From Ornithinibacter sp. (GTDB lineage: Bacteria > Actinomycetota > Actinomycetes > Actinomycetales > Dermatophilaceae): 64,000 nucleotides of DNA. Position 1 is the first letter of the stretch; each line of letters opens with the position of its first letter. The notes under the pieces were generated by a model. That model was given only the letters and a program-made list of their open reading frames with translations. It did not search any database and was not told the origin of the DNA. The DNA lies in contig JAQSWG010000001.1 in assembly GCA_029266735.1 (NCBI GenBank), positions 1 to 64,000 on the forward strand, read 5' to 3'. Made by a program: the position numbers and the translations under genes. This document shows positions 1 to 15,741 of this stretch, one piece after another.

Positions 1-7
1 CGCCGCG

Positions 8-5993
<5,986 letters not shown>

Positions 5994-6004
5994 TCACCAC
6001 GGGT

Positions 6005-6010
6005 TATCGT
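6005..6010 (+). promoter_or_regulatory. -10 box TATCGT, leaderless
   Basis: The hexamer ends 5 bases before the ATG at 6016 of the proteasomal ATPase gene. Confidence 0.6.
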
Positions 6011-6015
6011 CGAGC

Positions 6016-7767
6016 ATGAGCACCGACGAGCCCACGGCCGACCAGCCGGGCACGCGCGAGCGCCTCGAGGCCGAGCGGGAGTCGCTGGAGGCCGAGATCG
6101 CCAGGCTGCGCGCTGGCGGACAGGCCTCGCCGGCGCAGCTGCGGACGCTCGAGCGCGACCTCGCGTCGCTGCGCTCCCAGCTCTCGACGCTCTCGGCCCA
6201 GAACGAGCGGCTGGTGCGCACGCTGCGCGACGCCCGCGAGCAGATCGTCACCCTGAAGTCCGAGGTGGACCGGCTGGCCCAGCCTCCGGCCGCCTACGGG
6301 ATCATCATCGAGGTCTTCGAGGGAGGAACCGCCGACATCCTCACGAGCGGACGCAAGATGCACGTCGCCGTGAGCCCGTCCATCGAGGAGGGCTCCCTCG
6401 TGCCCGGCCGCGAGGTCATGCTCAACGAGGCGATGAACGTCGTCGCCGCCCACGGGTACGAGACGACCGGGGAGGTCGTGCTGTGCAAGGAGATCCTCGC
6501 CGACGGTCGCGTGCTCGTCGTGGCCCAGGCCGACGAGGAGCGGGTGTGCCGCGTCGCGGCATCCCTGGACGGCACGAAGATCAGGGCCGGTGACGCGCTG
6601 CTCCTGGAGTCACGCTCCGGGTTCGTGTTCGAGCGGATCCCCAAGGCCGAGGTCGCCGACCTCGTGCTCGAGGAGGTCCCCGACATCGACTACACCGACA
6701 TCGGCGGGCTCAGCGGGCAGATCGAGGCCATTCGCGACGCCGTCGAGCTGCCCTACCTCCACCCGGACCTCTACACGGAGCACGAGCTCAAGCCCCCCAA
6801 AGGAGTGCTGCTCTACGGCCCCCCGGGCTGCGGCAAGACGATGATCGCCAAGGCAGTGGCCGCCTCCCTCGCCCGCAAGGTCGCCGAGAAGGAGGGCCGG
6901 GAGCCGGGGAAGTCCTTCTTCCTCAACATCAAGGGCCCGGAGCTGCTCAACAAGTACGTCGGGGAGACCGAGCGGCACATCCGGCTGATCTTCCAGCGGG
7001 CGCGGGAGAAGTCCAACGAGGGCTACCCGGTCGTCGTCTTCTTCGACGAGATGGAGTCGCTGTTCCGCACCCGGGGGTCCGGGGTCTCCTCCGACGTCGA
7101 GACGACGATCGTCCCCCAGCTGCTCTCGGAGATCGACGGTGTGGAGGGCCTGGAGCACGTCATCGTCATCGGTGCCTCGAACCGTGAGGACATGATCGAC
7201 CCGGCGATCCTGCGCCCCGGGCGACTCGACGTGAAGATCAAGATCGAGCGCCCCGACGCGGAGGCCGCCCGCGACATCTTCGCCAAGTACCTCACCGTCA
7301 GCCTGCCGCTCCACCCGGACGACGTGGCCCAGAACGGCGGGTCGGAGTCGGCGACCGTCGAGGCGATGATCGACGCCACGGTGCTGCGGATGTACACCGA
7401 GGAGGAGGAGAACCGCTTCCTCGAGGTCACCTACGCCGGGGGCGACAAGGAGATCCTCTACTTCAAGGACTTCAACTCCGGCGCGATGATCCAGAACATC
7501 GTCGACCGAGCCAAGAAGATGGCCATCAAGGACTTCCTCGACACCGGCCAGCGGGGCCTTCGGGTCGAGCACCTCCTCCAGTCGTGCACCGACGAGTTCC
7601 GCGAGAACGAGGACCTTCCGAACACGACGAACCCGGACGACTGGGCCAGGATCTCCGGCAAGAAGGGGGAGCGGATCGTCTACATCCGCACCCTCATCAA
7701 GACCAAGGAGGGCACCGAGCCGGGCAAGTCGATCAACACGGTCGCCAACACCGGCCAGTACCTCTGA
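6016..7767 (+). CDS. arc: Proteasome-associated AAA+ ATPase (ARC/Mpa)
   Basis: This 583-residue hexameric unfoldase recognises pupylated proteins and feeds them to the 20S proteasome. Residues about 13-85 form the coiled coil that binds Pup. Two OB-fold segments follow (about 95-235). The AAA+ domain has Walker A GPPGCGKT at 268-275 and Walker B VVVFFDE ending at Glu345. The extreme C-terminus GQYL matches the Mpa/ARC tail, whose penultimate tyrosine docks into the proteasome alpha ring. The gene lies upstream of dop-pup-prcBA but is separated from it by a divergent two-gene unit. Confidence 0.97.
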   Translation: MSTDEPTADQPGTRERLEAERESLEAEIARLRAGGQASPAQLRTLERDLASLRSQLSTLSAQNERLVRTLRDAREQIVTLKSEVDRLAQPPAAYGIIIEVFEGGTADILTSGRKMHVAVSPSIEEGSLVPGREVMLNEAMNVVAAHGYETTGEVVLCKEILADGRVLVVAQADEERVCRVAASLDGTKIRAGDALLLESRSGFVFERIPKAEVADLVLEEVPDIDYTDIGGLSGQIEAIRDAVELPYLHPDLYTEHELKPPKGVLLYGPPGCGKTMIAKAVAASLARKVAEKEGREPGKSFFLNIKGPELLNKYVGETERHIRLIFQRAREKSNEGYPVVVFFDEMESLFRTRGSGVSSDVETTIVPQLLSEIDGVEGLEHVIVIGASNREDMIDPAILRPGRLDVKIKIERPDAEAARDIFAKYLTVSLPLHPDDVAQNGGSESATVEAMIDATVLRMYTEEEENRFLEVTYAGGDKEILYFKDFNSGAMIQNIVDRAKKMAIKDFLDTGQRGLRVEHLLQSCTDEFRENEDLPNTTNPDDWARISGKKGERIVYIRTLIKTKEGTEPGKSINTVANTGQYL

Positions 7768-7786
7768 CCCGCCGCCGGGTGGCGGG
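7768..7786. terminator. Stem-loop between convergent genes
   Basis: CCCGCC and GGCGGG arms (6 bp) enclose a 7-base loop just after the arc stop codon, in the 45 bp gap facing the convergent prs-like gene. There is no U-tract, so termination is only probable. Confidence 0.4.
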
Positions 7787-7812
7787 CGGCACGCGGAGCG
7801 TGGCGCGGTCGG

Positions 7813-8805
7813 TCAGGTGCCGACCCGGTCGAACAACGACCGCTGGCGAGGTGGGGCGTGCGTGGGGTCGACGCCGTCGAAGAGGCTCGAGACCGACTCG
7901 CCCTCGTGGATCCGGGTGATCGCCTCCGCGATCAGCTCGGCGACGGACCTCACCCGGAGCTCCGGCCAGCCGCGGGGCGCGGGAACCGTGTCCGTGGTGA
8001 TGACCTCGGTGATCATCGGGTGTCCGCGCAGGCGCTCCACCGCCTGACCGCCGAAGAGGCCGTGTGTGCACGCGACAGCCGCCTCGGTCACCCCCTGGTC
8101 GGCGAGCCGGTCGAGGAGCTCGACGATGGAACCACCGGTGGCGATCTCGTCGTCGAGGACGATCGCGCGTCGGTCGGTGACGTTGCCGACGATGGAGTCG
8201 ATGACGACGCGGTCGTCGGCGAGGCGGCGCTTCGAGCCGGCCGCCACGGGGAGGCCGAGCAGGCGGGCGAACTGCGTCGCGTCCTTGGCGTTCCCGAGGT
8301 CCGGCGACACGACGACCGACCCCGCGAGGTCCTGGGACCGGAAGTGGTCGGCGAGGACCCCCAGCGCCGTGAGGTGGTCGACGGGCACCGAGAAGAAGCC
8401 GTGCACCTGCGGCGCATGGAGGTTCATCGTCAGCACCCGGTCCGCCCCGGCGGTGGCGATGAGGTCGGCGACGAGACGGCCGCCGTACGAGACGCGCGAG
8501 GCGTCCTTCTTGTCGCTGCGGGCATACGCGAAGTGGGGGATGACGGCCGTGATCATCGCGGCGGACGCTCCCCGCGCCGCGTCGATCATCAGCAGGAGCT
8601 CCATGAGCGAGTCCTGCGTCGGCGGCACGAGGGGCTGGACGATGTAGACGTCGCGCTGGCGGCAGTTGGCGAGGAGCTGCACCTGGAGGCAGTCGTTGCT
8701 GAACCGGCTGATGTGGGTCGCGGAGAGACTGACCCCCAGCTCGCGGCAGATCGCGTCGGCGAGAGTGGCGTGGGCGGACCCGGAGAACACCACGACCTCC
8801 CGCAT
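7813..8805 (-). CDS. Ribose-phosphate pyrophosphokinase family protein
   Basis: A 330-residue PRPP synthetase-type protein, expected to make phosphoribosyl pyrophosphate from ribose 5-phosphate and ATP. The catalytic flexible loop is YARSDKKDASR, the ribose-phosphate site is LDDEIATGGS (canonical VDDxxxTGGT), and the NLHAPQVHGFF and VSPDLGNAKDA segments align with the family. The N-terminal ATP motif reads RFSNDCL instead of the usual FSDGE, so it is probably a divergent paralog rather than the main housekeeping Prs. Transcription follows the esterase gene 9 bases upstream, with a likely internal promoter. Confidence 0.85.
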   Translation of the reverse strand: MREVVVFSGSAHATLADAICRELGVSLSATHISRFSNDCLQVQLLANCRQRDVYIVQPLVPPTQDSLMELLLMIDAARGASAAMITAVIPHFAYARSDKKDASRVSYGGRLVADLIATAGADRVLTMNLHAPQVHGFFSVPVDHLTALGVLADHFRSQDLAGSVVVSPDLGNAKDATQFARLLGLPVAAGSKRRLADDRVVIDSIVGNVTDRRAIVLDDEIATGGSIVELLDRLADQGVTEAAVACTHGLFGGQAVERLRGHPMITEVITTDTVPAPRGWPELRVRSVAELIAEAITRIHEGESVSSLFDGVDPTHAPPRQRSLFDRVGT

Positions 8806-8811
8806 GCGGTC

Positions 8812-8817
8812 AGCCTA
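8812..8817 (-). promoter_or_regulatory. -10 box TAGGCT overlapping a stop codon
   Basis: On the minus strand, the TAG at 8817-8815 is the esterase stop codon and also the first half of TAGGCT. The box ends 6 bases before the ATG at 8805. Confidence 0.55.
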
Positions 8818-9801
8818 ACCGGCGGGTCGAGGAGCCAACGCGGTGGCGAGCTCGGTCACGAGCTCCAGGCGGTGCTGGCGGCCGACCGGGGTGGCGTGCG
8901 GGAAGGAGCAGAACCCGTGGGGCACCCGGAGGTAGTTCGTCACCCGCACGGGCACGCCGGCGGCCCGCAGCGCGTCGGCATAGCGCAGGCCGTCGTCCCG
9001 GATCGGGTCCCGGTCCGCGGTCTGCACGAGCGCGGGCGGGAGGCCCTCGAGCCGACCGAAGAGCGGCGAGACGAGGGGGTCGCGCAGGTCTTGGCCCGGC
9101 ACCACGTAGTGGTCGCGGAACGCGTCCATGTTGCGCTTGGTGAGGATCGGCGCGTTGGCGTGCTCGACGATCGACGGGGAGGCCATCGTGAGGTCGGTCG
9201 CGGGGTAGATGAGCGCCTGGTGGCGCAGGCGGGTCTCGCCGTGGTCGCGGAGGACCTGCGCCACGACGGCCGCGAGGTTGCCACCCGCGGAGTCCCCTGC
9301 CACCGCCATCCGGCTCGTGTCGGCGCGCAGGACGTCACCGTTGACGGCGACCCAGGTCGTCGCGTCGACGCAGTCGTGGGCGGCGGTCGGCGCCCGGTGC
9401 TCGGGGGCCATCCGGTAGTCGACGGACACGACGACGCAGCCCACCTCCGCCGCGATGAAGGTGCAGAGGGGGTCGTAGTCCACGACGTTGCCGAGGACCC
9501 AGCCGCCGCCGTGGAACCACACGACGACGGGGATGTCGGCGCGGGCGTCCGGGAGCGCCCGCGGACGGTAGATGCGCAGGGGGATCTCGTGGTCGTCCCG
9601 GGCAGGCGCCGTGCCGTACGTGATGCCCACCGCCGGGTCGGCCGACCCGGTGACGGCGGCATAGATGCGATGGGTCGGCCGCACGGAGGCGCGCGACGAC
9701 TGGATGCCGTCCATGTCGAGGGACTCCACCGGCCGTCTCGTGGCGTCGGCGAACGCCGAGACGATCGTCGTCATCGGGGACATGCCGCGGTAGTCACGCA
9801 C
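8815..9801 (-). CDS. Alpha/beta hydrolase, hormone-sensitive lipase family
   Basis: A 328-residue serine esterase. HGGG at 97-100 forms the oxyanion hole and GDSAGG places the nucleophile at Ser171. The acid (TADRDPIRDDG) and histidine (VPHGF) of the triad follow in the C-terminal part, as in bacterial HSL/type IV esterases. No signal peptide is seen, so it is cytosolic. The start is GTG at 9801, with only 20 bp between it and the divergent dop. Its natural substrate cannot be read from the sequence. Confidence 0.9.
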   Translation of the reverse strand: MRDYRGMSPMTTIVSAFADATRRPVESLDMDGIQSSRASVRPTHRIYAAVTGSADPAVGITYGTAPARDDHEIPLRIYRPRALPDARADIPVVVWFHGGGWVLGNVVDYDPLCTFIAAEVGCVVVSVDYRMAPEHRAPTAAHDCVDATTWVAVNGDVLRADTSRMAVAGDSAGGNLAAVVAQVLRDHGETRLRHQALIYPATDLTMASPSIVEHANAPILTKRNMDAFRDHYVVPGQDLRDPLVSPLFGRLEGLPPALVQTADRDPIRDDGLRYADALRAAGVPVRVTNYLRVPHGFCSFPHATPVGRQHRLELVTELATALAPRPAG

Positions 9802-9807
9802 CGGGTC

Positions 9808-9815
9808 AGTATGGT
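9808..9815. promoter_or_regulatory. Overlapping divergent -10 boxes
   Basis: On the plus strand TATGGT (9810-9815) ends 6 bases before the dop ATG. On the minus strand CATACT (9813-9808) ends 6 bases before the esterase GTG. The boxes share four base pairs in a 20 bp intergenic gap. Confidence 0.55.
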
Positions 9816-9821
9816 CGAGAC

Positions 9822-11345
9822 ATGAGCGTTCGCCGGGTCATGGGGGTCGAGACGGAGTACGGCATCGTCGTGCCCGGCAACCCCGCGGCCAACCCGATGG
9901 TCGCCTCCGGCGACGTCGTGACCGCCTATGCCGCCTCGCGCGGCATCCGCCCGGCCCGGGCCAGCTGGGACTACGCCGACGAGGCCCCCCTGCGGGACGC
10001 CCGTGGGTTCGACATGGGCCGCGGGCTGGCGCACCCCAGCCAGCTCACCGACGTCGAGGACCCCACGCTGGCCAACGTCGTGCTCACCAACGGCGCCCGC
10101 CTCTACGTCGACCACGCGCACCCCGAGTACTCCTCGCCGGAGGTCACGTCGCCCCGTGCCGCGGTGACGTGGGACCGGGCGGGGGAGCTCGTCATGCGGG
10201 AGGCGGTGAACCGCCTGGCCACCGTGCCCCCCGGCGTCAACCTCTACAAGAACAACACCGACGGCAAGGGTGCGTCCTACGGCACCCACGAGAACTACCT
10301 CATGGCGCGGTCGACCCCCTTCGCGAGCATCGTCCGCCACCTCACCCCGTTCTTCGTCGTCCGCCAGGTGATGTGCGGCTCAGGGCGCGTGGGGATCGGG
10401 GTCGACTCGCGGACGGCGGGGTACCAGATCGCCCAGCGCAGCGACTTCTTCGAGGTGGAGGTCGGGCTCGAGACCACCCTGAAGCGACCCATCATCAACA
10501 CGCGGGACGAGCCGCACGCCGTCGCCGACCGCTACCGCCGCCTCCACGTCATCCTCGGGGACGCCAACCACTGCGACGTCGCGAACCTGCTCAAGATGGG
10601 CACGACCTCGCTCGTCCTCGCCATGATCGAGGCCGACGCCCTCCGGGACGACCTCTCGGTGCGACGGCCGGTCGCCACCCTCCAGGAGGTGTCGCACGAC
10701 CTCACCCTGCAGGGAAAGGTCGAGCTCGCCGACGGACGACGGATGACGGCGCTGGAGCTGCTGTGGGAGTATCACGACCGGGCCGCACGGTTCGTCGCCG
10801 AGCGCTCCGGGAATGCTCCCGACCCCGACACCGCCGAGGTCATGCACTGGTGGGGAACGGTGCTCGACCACCTCGGTCAGGACCCGATGGAGGCTCGCCG
10901 GGAGGTCGACTGGGTGGCCAAGCTCGCGGTGCTCGAGGGCTACCGGGACCGGGACAGCCTCGGCTGGGCCGACCCTCGGCTCAAGGCCGTCGACCTCCAG
11001 TGGTCCGACGTCCGTGCGGACCGAGGGCTGGCCCACCGGCTCGTCGCCACAGACCGGCTGGAGGTGCTCGTCGACGAGGCGGACGTCGTTCGTGCGGTGG
11101 AGGAGCCGCCCACGGACACCCGCGCCTGGTTCCGGGGCACCTGCCTGCGGCGCTTCCCCGACGACGTCGTGGCTGCGTCGTGGGACTCGGTCATCTTCGA
11201 CGTCGCCGGCCAGCGGACACTCCAGCGCGTGCCGATGCTCGAGCCGCTCAAGGGCACCGAGGAGGGGGTGGGTGACCTCGTGCGGTCCGCCCCCGACGCG
11301 GCGTCGCTCCTCGCTGCGCTGGCCGCGACGGCCCACGACGCCTGA
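9822..11345 (+). CDS. dop: Pup deamidase/depupylase
   Basis: This 507-residue glutamine-synthetase-fold enzyme deamidates the C-terminal glutamine of Pup and removes Pup from conjugates. The ATP/metal signature GVETEYG is near residue 9. Residues about 45-67 contain the extra Dop loop (SWDYADEAPLRDARGF), which is absent from PafA and is the main reason to call Dop rather than PafA. The catalytic aspartate motif LYVDHAHPEY puts Asp97 where the family's nucleophile sits. It heads the dop-pup-prcB-prcA-pafA order. Since Pup here ends in Gln, Dop is required before ligation. Confidence 0.97.
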   Translation: MSVRRVMGVETEYGIVVPGNPAANPMVASGDVVTAYAASRGIRPARASWDYADEAPLRDARGFDMGRGLAHPSQLTDVEDPTLANVVLTNGARLYVDHAHPEYSSPEVTSPRAAVTWDRAGELVMREAVNRLATVPPGVNLYKNNTDGKGASYGTHENYLMARSTPFASIVRHLTPFFVVRQVMCGSGRVGIGVDSRTAGYQIAQRSDFFEVEVGLETTLKRPIINTRDEPHAVADRYRRLHVILGDANHCDVANLLKMGTTSLVLAMIEADALRDDLSVRRPVATLQEVSHDLTLQGKVELADGRRMTALELLWEYHDRAARFVAERSGNAPDPDTAEVMHWWGTVLDHLGQDPMEARREVDWVAKLAVLEGYRDRDSLGWADPRLKAVDLQWSDVRADRGLAHRLVATDRLEVLVDEADVVRAVEEPPTDTRAWFRGTCLRRFPDDVVAASWDSVIFDVAGQRTLQRVPMLEPLKGTEEGVGDLVRSAPDAASLLAALAATAHDA

Positions 11346-11408
11346 CCTCGTCCGTCCCACGGGATGACCGCTCGACCGGCCCTTCGTCGTGCCCCGGGAC
11401 GGTCCGAC

Positions 11409-11414
11409 TAGGCT
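11409..11414 (+). promoter_or_regulatory. -10 box TAGGCT with leader and strong RBS
   Basis: TAGGCT lies 30 bases before the pup ATG, followed by AGGAGG at 11432-11437 (7-base spacing). Unlike many genes here, pup has a conventional leader with a near-perfect Shine-Dalgarno sequence, in keeping with high expression. Confidence 0.55.
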
Positions 11415-11444
11415 CGGAGCAGTCCACCTTCAGGAGGGGTCACC

Positions 11445-11636
11445 ATGGCCGGTCAGGAGCAGGTCAAGCCGCAGCGTCGTGACGACGGCGGACCCGACGA
11501 CGCCCCCGAGGCGGTGGCCGCTGCCCCGACGGTCCAGGCGAGCGAGATCGACGACATCCTCGACGAGATCGACGGGGTGCTGGAGTCCAACGCCGAGGAG
11601 TTCGTCCGCGGGTTCGTCCAGAAGGGTGGCCAGTGA
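11445..11636 (+). CDS. pup: Prokaryotic ubiquitin-like protein Pup
   Basis: A 63-residue modifier that is attached to substrate lysines and targets them to the proteasome. It is acidic and low in complexity in the N-terminal half. The ARC-binding helix is in the C-terminal half ([20 protein letters not shown]), and the protein ends in GGQ. The terminal glutamine means Dop must deamidate it to glutamate before PafA can ligate it. The stop overlaps the GTG start of prcB by 4 bases, so translation is coupled to the proteasome beta subunit. Confidence 0.98.
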   Translation: MAGQEQVKPQRRDDGGPDDAPEAVAAAPTVQASEIDDILDEIDGVLESNAEEFVRGFVQKGGQ

Positions 11637-12460
11637 CCGCCGGAGCCCACAGCGGGCGGCTGCCGGCGCCCTTCCTCGTCCCGGGGTCGTCCTCGTTCAC
11701 CGAGTTCCTCTCGGCGCAGGCCCCGGGGTTGCTGCCGTCCCGGCGGGTCCTCCCGGCCGGAGCCGCTCTCGACGCCCCGCACGGGACGACGATCGTCACC
11801 CTCGCGTACTCCGGGGGCGTCGTCATGGCGGGCGACCGGCGCGCCACCATGGGGAACCTCATCGCGAACCGCGACATGGAGAAGGTGTTCGCCACCGACG
11901 AGTACAGCCTCGTCGGCATCGCGGGAACCGCCGGGCTCGCGGTCGAGCTCGTGCGACTGTTCCAGGTGGAGCTCGAGCACTACGAGAAGATCGAGGGGAC
12001 CCTCATGTCCCTCGAGGGCAAGGCCAACCGGCTGGCCTCGATGATCCGCGGCAACCTCGGCATGGCGATGCAGGGACTTTCCGTCGTGCCCCTGTTCGCC
12101 GGCTTCGACGTCGACACGGCCCAGGGTCGCATCTTCTCCTACGACGTGACCGGGGGGTGCTACGAGGAGCACGACCACCACAGCGTCGGCTCGGGGTCCC
12201 TGTTCGCCCGCGGTGCACTGAAGAAGCTGTACCGCCGGGGTGGGTCGGCCGAGGAGGCCCTGCGCACCGCTGTCGAGGCGCTCTACGACGCGGCCGACGA
12301 CGACTCCGCCACCGGCGGTCCCGACGTCGGGCGGCGGATCTGGCCGACGGTCGGTGTCGTCGACGAGGCCGGCGCCCGCTTCGTGCCGGAGGACGAGATC
12401 GCACCGGTCGTCGACGCGATCATCGCCGCCAGGGTGGACAACCCCGGAGGTGCCCGATGA
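11633..12460 (+). CDS. prcB: Proteasome subunit beta
   Basis: The catalytic subunit of the 20S core particle, 275 residues. A propeptide of 51 residues is removed at Gly51-Thr52 to expose the N-terminal nucleophile Thr52 ([10 protein letters not shown]). Lys of the GDRRATMGN segment and the downstream SVGSGS motif match the active site. The GTG start overlaps the pup stop, and the stop overlaps the prcA start by 4 bases (ATGA), so beta and alpha subunits are made together. Confidence 0.97.
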   Translation: MTAGAHSGRLPAPFLVPGSSSFTEFLSAQAPGLLPSRRVLPAGAALDAPHGTTIVTLAYSGGVVMAGDRRATMGNLIANRDMEKVFATDEYSLVGIAGTAGLAVELVRLFQVELEHYEKIEGTLMSLEGKANRLASMIRGNLGMAMQGLSVVPLFAGFDVDTAQGRIFSYDVTGGCYEEHDHHSVGSGSLFARGALKKLYRRGGSAEEALRTAVEALYDAADDDSATGGPDVGRRIWPTVGVVDEAGARFVPEDEIAPVVDAIIAARVDNPGGAR

Positions 12461-13275
12461 CCGCCGGGATGCCGTTCTACGTCTCGCCCGAGCAGCTGAT
12501 GAAGGACCGGGCGGACTTCGCCCGCAAGGGCATCGCCCGGGGTCGCTCGGTGGTCGTGCTCGCCTACGACAACGGCATCGCGTTCGTCGCCGAGAACCCG
12601 AGCCGCGCGCTGCACAAGGTCTCGGAGATCTACGACCGGATCGCGTTCGCCGCGGTCGGCAAGTACAACGAGTTCGAGAACCTCCGGGTCGCCGGCGTGC
12701 GCTACGCCGACCTGCGCGGCTACTCGTACGACCGGTCCGACGTCACGGCGCGAGGACTGGCCAACGCCTACGCACAGACCCTGGGAACGGTCTTCACCCA
12801 GGAGTCCAAGCCCTACGAGGTCGAGATCGTCGTCGCCGAGGTGGGCTCCGACCCTGCGGCCGACCAGGTGTACCGGCTCACGTACGACGGCTCGGTCGCG
12901 GACGAGCACGGGTTCGTCGCGATGGGCGGGGGAGCCGAACAGATCGAGGCCGGTCTCCAGGAGCGATGGCGCGAGGGGTTGCACCTGTCGGAGGCGCTGG
13001 CCCTGGCCGTGGACCTGCTCGGGAACGACCCCGCCGGTGGCCCGCGGCGCGAGCTCGCCCCCGAGGCGCTCGAGGTGGCGGTCCTCGACCGCAACCGTCC
13101 GCGCCGGACCTTCCGCCGGATCACCGGGCCTCTCCTCGAACGGCTGCTCAGCGCCGACGACCCCACCCGTGACGCCCCTGACATCGACGAGGGGGACGGT
13201 GACGGAGGAACGGTTCGCGACGCCACGACGAACCCGCAGACCCAGCGTCCGACGCAGGATGGTCCGCCGGCGTGA
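12457..13275 (+). CDS. prcA: Proteasome subunit alpha
   Basis: A 272-residue non-catalytic ring subunit that forms the gate of the 20S particle. It has the family N-terminal [21 protein letters not shown] and the [19 protein letters not shown] core. It lacks the N-terminal threonine of the beta subunit. The acidic, proline/threonine-rich C-terminal 35 residues are variable in the family. It overlaps prcB upstream and pafA downstream by 4 bases each. Confidence 0.96.
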   Translation: MTAGMPFYVSPEQLMKDRADFARKGIARGRSVVVLAYDNGIAFVAENPSRALHKVSEIYDRIAFAAVGKYNEFENLRVAGVRYADLRGYSYDRSDVTARGLANAYAQTLGTVFTQESKPYEVEIVVAEVGSDPAADQVYRLTYDGSVADEHGFVAMGGGAEQIEAGLQERWREGLHLSEALALAVDLLGNDPAGGPRRELAPEALEVAVLDRNRPRRTFRRITGPLLERLLSADDPTRDAPDIDEGDGDGGTVRDATTNPQTQRPTQDGPPA

Positions 13276-14651
13276 ACACGCCCGGAGGGCGCCGGATCTT
13301 CGGCATCGAGAACGAGTACGGCATCACCTGCTCGACCGGCGGTCAGCGCACGCTGACCCCGGACGAGGTGGCGAGGTACCTCTTCCGGAAGGTCGTCGCG
13401 TGGGGCCGGTCGAGCAACGTCTTCCTCACCAACGGCTCGCGGCTCTACCTCGACGTCGGCTCGCACCCGGAGTACGCCACCGCCGAGTGTGACTCGCTGC
13501 GTCAGGTGGTGGCCCACGACCGGGCGGGGGAGCGGATCATCGAGGGACTCGTCGTCGACGCCCAGCAGCGCCTGCGGGAGGACGGCGTGGCCGGGGACAT
13601 CTACGTGTTCAAGAACAACACCGACTCCGCCGGCAACTCCTACGGCTGCCACGAGAACTACCTCGTCACCCGCGGGGGCGAGTTCCAGACCATCTCCGAC
13701 ACCCTGCTGCCGTTCCTCATCAGCCGGCAGATCACCTGCGGGGCCGGCAAGCTCGTCGCGACGTCCAAGGGCGCGACGTATGCCGTGAGCCAGCGCGCCG
13801 ACCACATCTGGGAGGGCGTCTCCTCGGCCACCACCCGGAGCCGCCCCATCATCAACACCCGCGACGAGCCGCACGCCGACGCAGAGCACTACCGTCGGCT
13901 GCACGTCATCGTGGGCGACTCCAACATGAGCGAGTCGACGACCATGCTCAAGGTCGGCTCCTGTGACCTGGTGCTGCGGATGATCGAGGCAGGCGTCGTC
14001 ATGCGGGACCTGACGCTCGAGAACCCGATTCGGGCGATCCGCGAGATCTCCCACGACACCACCGGTCGGCGCGCCGTGCGGCTGGCCAACGGCCGCCAGC
14101 TCAGCGCCCTCGACCTCCAGCGCGAGTACCACACCAAGGCAGCCGAGTTCATCGCGCGGGAGGGCTCCACCGACCCGCTCCACGCGCGTGTCCTCGACCT
14201 CTGGGACCGCACGCTCACCGCTGTCGAGACGGCGGACCTCGCGCTCGTCGGCTCCGAGATCGACTGGGTCATCAAGTACCGCCTGCTCGACGAGTACGCC
14301 ACCCGACACGGGCTCGACCTCGACCACCCCCGCCTCGCCCAGATCGACCTCGCGTACCACGACATCGACCGCGGTCGCGGCCTCTTCTACCTCCTCCAGC
14401 GGCGTGGTCGGGTCGCGCGGGTCGTGTCCGATCCGGAGGTGTTCGAGGCCAAGGTGCGCCCGCCCGAGACCACCAGGGCCAAGCTGCGCGGGGACTTCAT
14501 CCGGGCCGCGCAGGAGCACCGCCGCGACTTCACCGTCGACTGGGTGCACCTCAAGCTCAACGACCAGGCGCAGCGCACCGTGCTGTGCAAGGACCCGTTC
14601 CTCGCCTCCGACCCCCGCGTCGAGCGGCTCATCGAGGGCATGTCGGCCTGA
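13272..14651 (+). CDS. pafA: Pup-protein ligase
   Basis: A 459-residue glutamine-synthetase-like ligase that uses ATP to join the C-terminal glutamate of Pup to substrate lysines. The start GIENEYGI holds the metal/ATP glutamates, and [12 protein letters not shown] places the catalytic Asp at 61. It is similar to Dop along its length but lacks the Dop loop and is about 50 residues shorter. The GTG start overlaps prcA. In Mycobacterium tuberculosis pafA lies well downstream of prcA; here they are fused into one tight operon. Confidence 0.96.
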   Translation: MNTPGGRRIFGIENEYGITCSTGGQRTLTPDEVARYLFRKVVAWGRSSNVFLTNGSRLYLDVGSHPEYATAECDSLRQVVAHDRAGERIIEGLVVDAQQRLREDGVAGDIYVFKNNTDSAGNSYGCHENYLVTRGGEFQTISDTLLPFLISRQITCGAGKLVATSKGATYAVSQRADHIWEGVSSATTRSRPIINTRDEPHADAEHYRRLHVIVGDSNMSESTTMLKVGSCDLVLRMIEAGVVMRDLTLENPIRAIREISHDTTGRRAVRLANGRQLSALDLQREYHTKAAEFIAREGSTDPLHARVLDLWDRTLTAVETADLALVGSEIDWVIKYRLLDEYATRHGLDLDHPRLAQIDLAYHDIDRGRGLFYLLQRRGRVARVVSDPEVFEAKVRPPETTRAKLRGDFIRAAQEHRRDFTVDWVHLKLNDQAQRTVLCKDPFLASDPRVERLIEGMSA

Positions 14652-14716
14652 GACGCGAGGCCCGGGCGTCGAGGGTTCTCACAGCCGGCGATGCGGAAGT
14701 TCCCACGGGCCACGGT

Positions 14717-14722
14717 TATCGT
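14717..14722 (+). promoter_or_regulatory. -10 box TATCGT for the FKBP genes
   Basis: TATCGT lies 54 bases before the GTG at 14777 in the 125 bp gap after pafA. The intervening leader can form a small GCTGC/GCAGC hairpin. Confidence 0.4.
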
Positions 14723-14776
14723 GGATGGCTGACCTGCCCGCTGCAGCCGCAGCGCCCCGACCGAAGGTTCGCACCC

Positions 14777-15727
14777 GTGTCACGTCGCCTGCCCACTGTC
14801 CTCTCGGCCGCCGTCCTCGCCTCGGCCCTCCTCCTCAGCGCGTGCGGCGAGGAGGCGCCGCCCTCTCGCTCTGCTGCGCTCAGCGCCGTCTCCGTCGAGG
14901 GCTCCGACCCCAAGAAGGGACCCACGGTCACCGTGGATGCCCCGCTGAAGGTGAGCACCACCGAGTCCTCGGTCCTCACCCAGGGTGAGGGGGCCACCGT
15001 GGCCAAGGACGACCTCGTCTCGATCCAGGCGGTCATCGTCAACGGCACCGACGGCAAGGTGGCTCACAGCACGTGGGCGTCCGGCGCCGTCGGCCTCGAC
15101 CTCGCGGCACCGGAGCTGTTCGGGTCGTTCCGCAGTCAGCTCCCTGGCAAGAAGGTCGGCTCGCGTGTCCTCATCACGGCGACGCCTCAGGACGCCTTCG
15201 GTGACCAGGGCAACGCCGAGCTGGGCGTCGGTGCCGACGACCCGGTGGTCTTCGTCGTCGACCTCGTGTCCGCCTCGAAGATCCTCGACGAGGCCGAGGG
15301 CAAGGCCGTGGCACCGAAGAAGGGCCTGCCGACGGTGACGATGAACGAGGGCAAGCCCGCGACGATCACCGTGCCGAAGGGTGTCAAGGCCCCGACCAAG
15401 ACAGTCGTCCAGCCGCTCATCCAGGGGGCAGGCGCCAAGGTCACGAAGGGCCAGACCGTGCGCGTGGCCTACACCGGCGCCCTCTACAAGGACGGGAGCG
15501 TGTTCGACTCCAGCGCGACCCGTCCGGAGCAGCCCTACTTCGAGTTCCCGGTGGGCCAGGGCCAGGTCATCAAGGGCTGGGACAACGGCCTCCAGGGGCA
15601 GACGGTCGGCAGCCGGGTCCTCCTCGTCATCCCGCCGGCTGACGGCTACGGCGCCGCCGGCAGTCCGCCGAAGATCTCGGCCAACGACACCCTGGTCTTC
15701 GTCGTCGACATCCTCGCCGCCTACTGA
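14777..15727 (+). CDS. FKBP-type peptidyl-prolyl isomerase lipoprotein
   Basis: A 316-residue exported isomerase. The signal peptide ends in a lipobox LLSAC with lipidated Cys about residue 23, so the protein is anchored outside the membrane. Two FKBP-like domains are visible. The first (about 55-165) is degenerate, and the second (about 215-316) has canonical VFDSS, QVIKGWDNGLQGQTVGSRV and GYG motifs. Only the second is likely to be active. The GTG start at 14777 was chosen because it directly precedes the signal peptide and has GAAGG upstream; the longer open frame upstream encodes no signal. It probably assists folding of secreted proteins. Confidence 0.88.
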   Translation: MSRRLPTVLSAAVLASALLLSACGEEAPPSRSAALSAVSVEGSDPKKGPTVTVDAPLKVSTTESSVLTQGEGATVAKDDLVSIQAVIVNGTDGKVAHSTWASGAVGLDLAAPELFGSFRSQLPGKKVGSRVLITATPQDAFGDQGNAELGVGADDPVVFVVDLVSASKILDEAEGKAVAPKKGLPTVTMNEGKPATITVPKGVKAPTKTVVQPLIQGAGAKVTKGQTVRVAYTGALYKDGSVFDSSATRPEQPYFEFPVGQGQVIKGWDNGLQGQTVGSRVLLVIPPADGYGAAGSPPKISANDTLVFVVDILAAY

Positions 15728-15741
15728 GAGGTCCTGACCCC

